From contig JAEDCY010000038.1 of NCBI GenBank assembly GCA_016293915.1, positions 1 through 24,504 of the forward strand: a stretch of 24,504 bases of DNA. The letters are read 5' to 3'. The stretch's first letter is position 1, and each line of letters starts with the position of its first letter. The stretch comes from Treponema sp. (GTDB lineage Bacteria; Spirochaetota; Spirochaetia; Treponematales; Treponemataceae). Below the pieces are notes generated by a model. It saw only the letters and a program-made list of their open reading frames with translations, was not told where the DNA came from and did no database searches. The translations under genes and the position numbers were made by a program. Below, one piece after another: positions 20,091-24,504 of this stretch.

Positions 20091-21167
20091 ATGCTTTACT
20101 ATCTTGGTCTTTACTTACAAAATTACTGGGGGCCTGCAAGACTCCTTACTTCTTATGCAGTGCTCATAACTCTTGCCTTGTATCTTGGTTTCATTCTTGC
20201 CTATAAACTGATTCCAAAATTCTATAACATTCTGCCACAGGATCGTGGTCGTGAATTCACATTAAAAGACAATGCCGAAGCCGCAAAAGGAAAACCAACC
20301 GGAACCGGAATCGTTTTCATTACTATTTTTGTAATAATCTGTTTTTTGATTTGTCCCATGAACTGGACCCGTGCTTCCATTGTACTTCTTACCTGGATTA
20401 CAATGCTCACAGGCTTTCTTGATGATCGCAGTACAGCCAGCTGGGGAGAATATCTAAAAGGTGCTCTCGACCTGATAATCAGCGTAGTAACAGCATTTAT
20501 TCTTTATTTTTCTATCAAACAGATTTCTCCGGATGGAATTGTTCATTTCTGGCTTCCATTCTTTGCAAATGAAGTTGCAGTAAATCCAGTTGTATACATA
20601 GTAATCTGTACCATCATGTTGTGGGCTTCTATAAATACAACAAACTGTACTGACGGTGTAGATGGACTTTCTTCAACTCTTGTTTTGATTGCCCTGCTTA
20701 CTCTCGGTATTCTTTTCTACTTTGTTCTTGGTCACAAGGATATTGCAGCCTATCTTTTGATTCAGCATCTTCCGGCAGGTGCAAACTGGGCTGTATTGCT
20801 TATGGCAATGGCCGGAGTTGTAATGGGTTACCTCTGGCACAATGCCTTCCCAAGCCACTGTCTTATGGGAGATGCCGGAAGCCGCGCCCTTGGTTACTTT
20901 ATCGGCGTTGGTGTAATGATTAGCGGAAACCCTTTCATCATTCTTGCAACTTCTTCGATTATTTTGATAAACGGAGGAATGGGTCTTCTTAAGGTTTTCC
21001 TTCTCCGCTTCTTTAAGATTAAAATTTTTGAAACAATCAGATTCCCTCTCCACGACCACATGCGCAAAAACCGCGGCTGGTCACCAACTCAGGTTCTGCT
21101 GAAGTTTATGATTCTACAGTTATTGATTACCTGTGCAATTATGGGTGTATTCCTGAAGGTAAGGTGA
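20091..21167 (+). CDS. mraY: Phospho-N-acetylmuramoyl-pentapeptide transferase
   Basis: This 358-residue polytopic membrane protein should transfer phospho-MurNAc-pentapeptide to undecaprenyl phosphate, making lipid I for peptidoglycan. MraY motifs are GKPTGTG (for GTPTMGG), GFLDDR (D111-D112), NTTNCTDGVDGL (182-193), LMGDAGSRALGYFIG, and a C-terminal PLHDHMRKNRGWSPTQV block. About ten hydrophobic segments are visible and the length is normal. The usual PLHHHF triple-His is His-Asp-His here. A GAGG site lies six bases before ATG 20091. It is paired with the PurH-like gene instead of the usual division/cell-wall cluster, at least in this window. A palindromic repeat begins at the base after the stop codon. 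A related phospho-sugar transferase (WecA type) is less likely given the start and end motifs. Confidence 0.88.
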   Translation: MLYYLGLYLQNYWGPARLLTSYAVLITLALYLGFILAYKLIPKFYNILPQDRGREFTLKDNAEAAKGKPTGTGIVFITIFVIICFLICPMNWTRASIVLLTWITMLTGFLDDRSTASWGEYLKGALDLIISVVTAFILYFSIKQISPDGIVHFWLPFFANEVAVNPVVYIVICTIMLWASINTTNCTDGVDGLSSTLVLIALLTLGILFYFVLGHKDIAAYLLIQHLPAGANWAVLLMAMAGVVMGYLWHNAFPSHCLMGDAGSRALGYFIGVGVMISGNPFIILATSSIILINGGMGLLKVFLLRFFKIKIFETIRFPLHDHMRKNRGWSPTQVLLKFMILQLLITCAIMGVFLKVR

Positions 21168-21246
21168 TTTCGATACGCCCGCTTCGCGGGCACTCAATCA
21201 CCGGTGGTTGGAGTAGTACGGTGCTAAAGCACCTATCGTATCGAAA
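21168..21246. repeat. Multi-hairpin palindromic repeat after mraY
   Basis: Outer arms TTTCGATACG (21168-21177) and CGTATCGAAA (21237-21246) enclose a CCCGC/GCGGG hairpin, a central near-palindrome ATCACCGGTGGTT, and a GGTGC/GCACC hairpin. It begins immediately after the mraY stop and fills the gap to the convergent peptidase gene. The plan matches 22501-22575, with different hairpin sequences. Confidence 0.85.
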
Positions 21247-21257
21247 CAACCATTAAA

Positions 21258-22484
21258 TTAGTTCGCAAAGAATTCGATTAAAGTTTCAGCATCTTTAATA
21301 AGATTCTCTATTATGCAGTATTCATTCGGCTGATGGGCCTGATCGTCGAGGGTCGACCAGACTACGGAGTCGATTCCTTCACGGCGAAGTTCTGCGCCAA
21401 CGGTGCCGCCACCAATTCCTATGAATTTTGCATCTATACCATGAACTTTCTTAATGGCCGCTGCAAGTCTCTGGGCAACAGGTGCTGTAGTTGGAGTCGC
21501 AGGACTTTCTGATTTCTGAGGACTTGTATATTCCACTTTTACACCGTACTGGCTTTCTACTTCGCAGCAACACTTGTCTACTTCTGTCAGTACATCGGCC
21601 AGCTTGTAACAAGGAAGAATGCGGCAATCCATGCAGAAGGTATCTTCTCCTGGAATTATATTGATGCTGTCCACATTCTTTTCACGTTTTGTAGGCTGAA
21701 AGGTTGAATAATCCGGCTCAAAAAGCGGGTCACGGCGGTCAAATATTTTTTCAAGGCCGTTGAGTTTTAGAGAGAGAGCGCAGGCGGCGAGGCATGCATT
21801 TGCACCGCTGTCTGGGCGACTTCCGTGAGTCTGCTTTCCCATCACATGAACTTTCAGCCACAAAAGATTCTTTTCTGCAATTTCGATTGTACGGCCTTCG
21901 CTATCTCCGCCATCAGGAATCAAAACCAGGTCGTTTTTACGGAAAAGTGAAGTATTGTGAATCAGCCAGATTGCGCCATATTCACTTCCGTTTTCTTCAT
22001 CGGCAACAAAAAGCAGTTTTACAGTGTGAGCCGGCTTAAGACCGTTTTTAATATAATAAAGAGCGGCAAAGGCAGCAGAACAAAGCCCCTGTTGATTATC
22101 CTCAACACCTCGTCCATAAAGGTGGCCATCTTTTTCAACAACCTGCCATGGATCTGTGAGCCAGAGCTTTGGGTCGCCGACAGGAACTACGTCCATATGA
22201 GCCATTACCCATATACGCTGAGAATCATCCTGGCCCGGAATTGTAACAACAAGGCTGGGACGAACTCCTGCACTTACACGACTGTCTGGAGCTTCAAAGC
22301 GTTCGATTGTGCAGCCATTTTTATCAAAATCCTTATCACGTAACCAGGCTTCTAGAGCATCAGCTTTCTTTGATTCCCCATCGCCACCACCTTCAGGGGC
22401 AATGGCAGGAATAGAAGTAAGAAGAGTTTCAAGTGCAACAATTTCGCGCTCGTTAGATTTCAGAAAATCGTGTGAAGATATCAT
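21258..22484 (-). CDS. M20-family metallopeptidase (dipeptidase-like)
   Basis: This 408-residue zinc hydrolase probably cleaves dipeptides or N-terminal residues in the cytoplasm. M20 metal ligands and catalytic residues are visible: MAHMDVVPVGD (His, catalytic Asp), GRGVEDNQQG (bridging Asp), ADEENGSEYG (catalytic Glu and metal Glu), IPDGGD (Asp) and AHQPNEY (His near the C-terminus). The dimerisation domain lies between about 205 and 320 (GKQTHGSRPDSGANA). It has no signal peptide. AGGA seven bases before ATG 22484 is an adequate ribosome site. It lies 90 bases downstream of galE on the same strand, with a palindromic repeat in the gap, so cotranscription is possible but not certain. Confidence 0.9.
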   Translation of the reverse strand: MISSHDFLKSNEREIVALETLLTSIPAIAPEGGGDGESKKADALEAWLRDKDFDKNGCTIERFEAPDSRVSAGVRPSLVVTIPGQDDSQRIWVMAHMDVVPVGDPKLWLTDPWQVVEKDGHLYGRGVEDNQQGLCSAAFAALYYIKNGLKPAHTVKLLFVADEENGSEYGAIWLIHNTSLFRKNDLVLIPDGGDSEGRTIEIAEKNLLWLKVHVMGKQTHGSRPDSGANACLAACALSLKLNGLEKIFDRRDPLFEPDYSTFQPTKREKNVDSINIIPGEDTFCMDCRILPCYKLADVLTEVDKCCCEVESQYGVKVEYTSPQKSESPATPTTAPVAQRLAAAIKKVHGIDAKFIGIGGGTVGAELRREGIDSVVWSTLDDQAHQPNEYCIIENLIKDAETLIEFFAN

Positions 22485-22500
22485 ATAAGAATCCTATAGT

Positions 22501-22575
22501 ATGTGGTTTCGATACGACACTTCGTGTCACTCAACCACCGGTGGTTGAGTAGGCGAAGCCGTATCGAAACCACAT
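22501..22575. repeat. Multi-hairpin palindromic repeat between galE and the peptidase gene
   Basis: Perfect 16-bp outer arms ATGTGGTTTCGATACG (22501-22516) and CGTATCGAAACCACAT (22560-22575) enclose GACAC/GTGTC, a central 20-bp palindrome CTCAACCACCGGTGGTTGAG, and a GGC/GCC mini-hairpin. The right arm touches the galE stop codon. It is the second copy of the family at 21168-21246. Confidence 0.9.
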
Positions 22576-23537
22576 TATTTGTACACTTCCCAGGTAGTTT
22601 TTACGAGTGTGTCTACATCAGAATATTTTGGCTCCCAGCCGAGAAGTTCCTTTGCACGCTTAGAAGTTGCATACAAACAGGCAGGGTCACCAGGGCGGCG
22701 CTCTACATCTTCTGCAGGAATTGCTTTACCTGTAATTCTACGTGAAGCTTCAATGATTTCTTTTACAGTTTTTCCCTTTTCTGTTCCAAGGTTTACTGTA
22801 AGGCTCTTGTCGTTCTTTGTAATATAATCCAGTGCCATAACGTGAGCACGTGCAAGGTCTGTTACATGAACATAATCGCGGATACAAGTTCCGTCGCGTG
22901 TATCATAATCATTTCCAAAAACCTTCATTCCCTCTTTCATGCCGGCTGCAACTTCCATTACGCGTGGCAAAAGGTTCTGAGGGTTCTGCTCAAGGCCGCG
23001 GATTTCTCCATCAGGATCATAACCGGCAGCATTGAAATATCTTAAAGCCGCAAAGCGCATTCCCTTAAGCTTGTCATACCAGGCCATAAAGCGTTCAATT
23101 TCAAGCTTAGTAAATCCGTAGTAATTTTCAGGATTCTTTGGATGATCTTCATCCATAGGAAGATATTCAGGAGCACCAAAAACTGCAGCAGAAGAAGAGA
23201 AAATCATTTTTTTGCAGCCATATTTTACAGCGGCATTCATAATATTAATTGTTCCGGTAATATTGTTTACGCTGTATTTTTCAGGTTTTTCCATAGACTC
23301 ACCGGCAGCCTTAAAAGCAGCAAGGTGAACAAATGCATCAAAGCCCTGAGCAAAAGCAGCTTCAATATCTGCCTGAATCAAAATGTTTCCATAAATAAAG
23401 CCGTTCTTTGGAAAAAGATTGCAGCGAAGTCCGCTTGAAAGATTATCAAATACAGTAACTTCGTGTCCTGCCTTCATCATCTCTTTTACAACATGGCTTC
23501 CGATATATCCGGCACCACCAATTACTAAAACCTTCAT
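22575..23537 (-). CDS. galE: UDP-glucose 4-epimerase
   Basis: This 320-residue enzyme interconverts UDP-glucose and UDP-galactose using tightly bound NAD. It is a short-chain dehydrogenase of the extended type: Rossmann motif GGAGYIGSH (residues 7-15), VFDNLSSG after the second strand, HLAAFKAAGESMEKP, a catalytic SSSAAVFG serine strand, the YYGFTK tyrosine-lysine pair (YxxxK), then LRYFNAAG and RDYVHVTDLA, both typical of GalE. It begins with an AAGGAG site located inside the end of the preceding gene, and its ATG overlaps that gene's TGA (ATGA, four bases), so translation is probably coupled. It likely supplies UDP-galactose for surface glycans; that role is inferred. Confidence 0.95.
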   Translation of the reverse strand: MKVLVIGGAGYIGSHVVKEMMKAGHEVTVFDNLSSGLRCNLFPKNGFIYGNILIQADIEAAFAQGFDAFVHLAAFKAAGESMEKPEKYSVNNITGTINIMNAAVKYGCKKMIFSSSAAVFGAPEYLPMDEDHPKNPENYYGFTKLEIERFMAWYDKLKGMRFAALRYFNAAGYDPDGEIRGLEQNPQNLLPRVMEVAAGMKEGMKVFGNDYDTRDGTCIRDYVHVTDLARAHVMALDYITKNDKSLTVNLGTEKGKTVKEIIEASRRITGKAIPAEDVERRPGDPACLYATSKRAKELLGWEPKYSDVDTLVKTTWEVYK

Positions 23538-23938
23538 AATGTCTCCTTATAATAAATTGCAAGGGCTACATATTCCCCTGCGTCTATTCTAACCCAGCTT
23601 GAATCAAAAAAAGTATATTCTTCAGAGATTCCGCTCTCTGCCAGTTCCAGATTTCTTTCTGCCTGATCACTGTTTATACCTTCACCCCGTAAAATCAAAA
23701 GCTCTTTTCCGTTTAGTTCCCCATCAGAGTGAATTATTTTATCTGTTTTATTGTGATAAGCTGCTTCTACCCAGTCAGGGAGTTTCTGTCCAAAGCCTTT
23801 GTATTTCCAGTCTTCAAAGAGTAACTTTTTCTGTTCTTGTTTTTTTTCTATATGTGTATCGCCCGCACTCGTTGTAGCGCAAGAGGCAAGTACAATTATA
23901 AACAACAGCAGTATAAGCGTTTTAACTAATGTTTTCAT
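23534..23938 (-). CDS. Small lipoprotein, function unknown
   Basis: This 134-residue protein has a signal peptide and lipobox LASC (Cys20), followed by a Thr/Ser/Lys-rich linker and a folded region with WKYKGFGQKLPDWVEAAYHN, a DGELNGKELLILRGEG segment and a C-terminal beta stretch ending in ALAIYYKETL. I do not recognise a family. The start at 23938 is preferred over the longer frame (23968), because a promoter occupies the intervening bases. It overlaps galE by four bases, suggesting coupled expression. Confidence 0.75.
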   Translation of the reverse strand: MKTLVKTLILLLFIIVLASCATTSAGDTHIEKKQEQKKLLFEDWKYKGFGQKLPDWVEAAYHNKTDKIIHSDGELNGKELLILRGEGINSDQAERNLELAESGISEEYTFFDSSWVRIDAGEYVALAIYYKETL

Positions 23939-23945
23939 TACTGTT

Positions 23946-23974
23946 ATTTTATCAGATTCAGGGTGCAATGTTAA
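23946..23974 (-). promoter_or_regulatory. Promoter of lipoprotein-galE operon
   Basis: On the minus strand TTAACA (23969-23974), a 17-bp spacer and TAAAAT (23946-23951) preceded by TGA. The predicted start (about 23939) is one base before ATG 23938, so the mRNA should be leaderless. Confidence 0.65.
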
Positions 23975-24030
23975 CCAGTCTTTTCAGGCACTTGAATCAG
24001 ACTTAATTTTTGAGGTAAACTTGTCAAACT

Positions 24031-24429
24031 ATGAAAAAATTAATTACACTTGCAGTTCTTTTTGTATCATCAATGATTTTGTTTTCTTGTAAAACACTTA
24101 AGGAAGTTCCAGAAGGTAAAACTTCTGCACAGATAATTCAGATGGGGCAGAATTATGCCGCAGTTTCTGATTATAAATCAGCAGAGCTCTGTTATAACAC
24201 TGTAATTGACCGCTATGGTTCAGATGCGTCTATATATGTAGAAGCAAAATATGAATTAGGAAGAGCATATCTTTCTCAACATAAATATGACAAAGCATAC
24301 AAAGTGTTTAATGAGATTCTTGAAATCTATGATAATTTTGGAGCTGCCCTTCCCGGCTCATACAAAAAACTCTGTAACATCAGCTTAAGCCAGATTCCAG
24401 AATCAAAACTTAAAGCAAAGAAGAAATAA
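24031..24429 (+). CDS. Lipoprotein with TPR-like repeats
   Basis: This 132-residue protein has a signal peptide ending in lipobox LFSC (Cys20), so it is probably membrane-anchored. The mature part is helical with TPR-type pairs: AAVSDYKSAELCYNTVIDRY and AKYELGRAYLSQHKYDKAYK, followed by VFNEILEIYDNFG. This resembles small YfgC/BamD-like TPR lipoproteins, but it is too short to assign. It is divergent from the preceding lipoprotein (92-base gap). A GAGG lies 15 bases before the ATG, too far to be an ordinary ribosome site, and no clear -10 is placed for a leaderless start. The tail is Lys-rich. Confidence 0.82.
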   Translation: MKKLITLAVLFVSSMILFSCKTLKEVPEGKTSAQIIQMGQNYAAVSDYKSAELCYNTVIDRYGSDASIYVEAKYELGRAYLSQHKYDKAYKVFNEILEIYDNFGAALPGSYKKLCNISLSQIPESKLKAKKK

Positions 24430-24436
24430 ATCTCTA

Positions 24437-24504
24437 AACCGACCTGCTGTCGCAGCTCGTTTTTTAACGGTTCTTCTATTTTAGTCGGCTCGCATAGCCT
24501 CGCC
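24437..24504. repeat. Truncated inverted-repeat region at window end
   Basis: CCGAC and GTCGG pair across about 45 bases, with an inner CTGC/GCAG hairpin and GGCTCGC further on. This could be the beginning of another structured repeat or a terminator, but it runs off the window and cannot be assigned. Confidence 0.25.

Overview
The window looks like chromosomal DNA of a Treponema-like spirochaete. This is inferred from the 16S rRNA start at the left edge, AT-rich DNA with long T/A tracts, many short lipoproteins with loose spirochaete-type lipoboxes, and a compact Bat (aerotolerance-type) operon. I could run no database search, so the genus is a judgement.

Layout. Bases 1-30 are the 5' end of a 16S rRNA gene on the minus strand, preceded by a hairpin-rich leader and a near-consensus promoter with an A/T-rich UP region (to about 360). 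Bases 507-1464 hold two decayed genes that resemble a TldD/PmbA protease pair. They are followed by a B12-dependent methionine synthase (metH, 1542-4169) whose reading frame contains GC-rich interspersed repeats. A minus-strand pair encodes an aminotransferase and a solute-binding-protein-like lipoprotein (4388-6980). A plus-strand operon (7380-14705) encodes a MoxR ATPase, a DUF58 protein, a Bat-type membrane protein, a BatA-BatB-BatC fusion, a BatD-SH3 protein and an Smr-domain protein. A minus-strand group (14715-18344) holds aroA, an overlapping DNA adenine methylase and a secreted endonuclease/phosphatase-fold lipoprotein. Divergent from aroA is a plus-strand pair: a PurH homologue that has lost catalytic motifs, and mraY. 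The right end has minus-strand M20 peptidase, galE and a small lipoprotein, then a plus-strand TPR-like lipoprotein.

The most striking item is a pair of long structured elements, 4192-4368 (plus) and 7063-7208 (minus). Both have two helices of the same length, the same asymmetric GGA/GGGA internal loop and an AT/CCC(A) internal loop, while many base pairs in the helices differ by compensatory changes. A collapsed third copy lies at 7293-7330. This looks like a structured RNA family or a mobile element selected for its fold.

Two further themes recur. Several palindromic repeat families sit at gene ends and, in metH, inside the coding sequence at domain boundaries. Many operon-first genes have a sigma70-type -10 box only 6-9 bases before the start codon and no usable Shine-Dalgarno, which predicts leaderless transcripts, whereas most internal genes carry clear GGAG-type sites.
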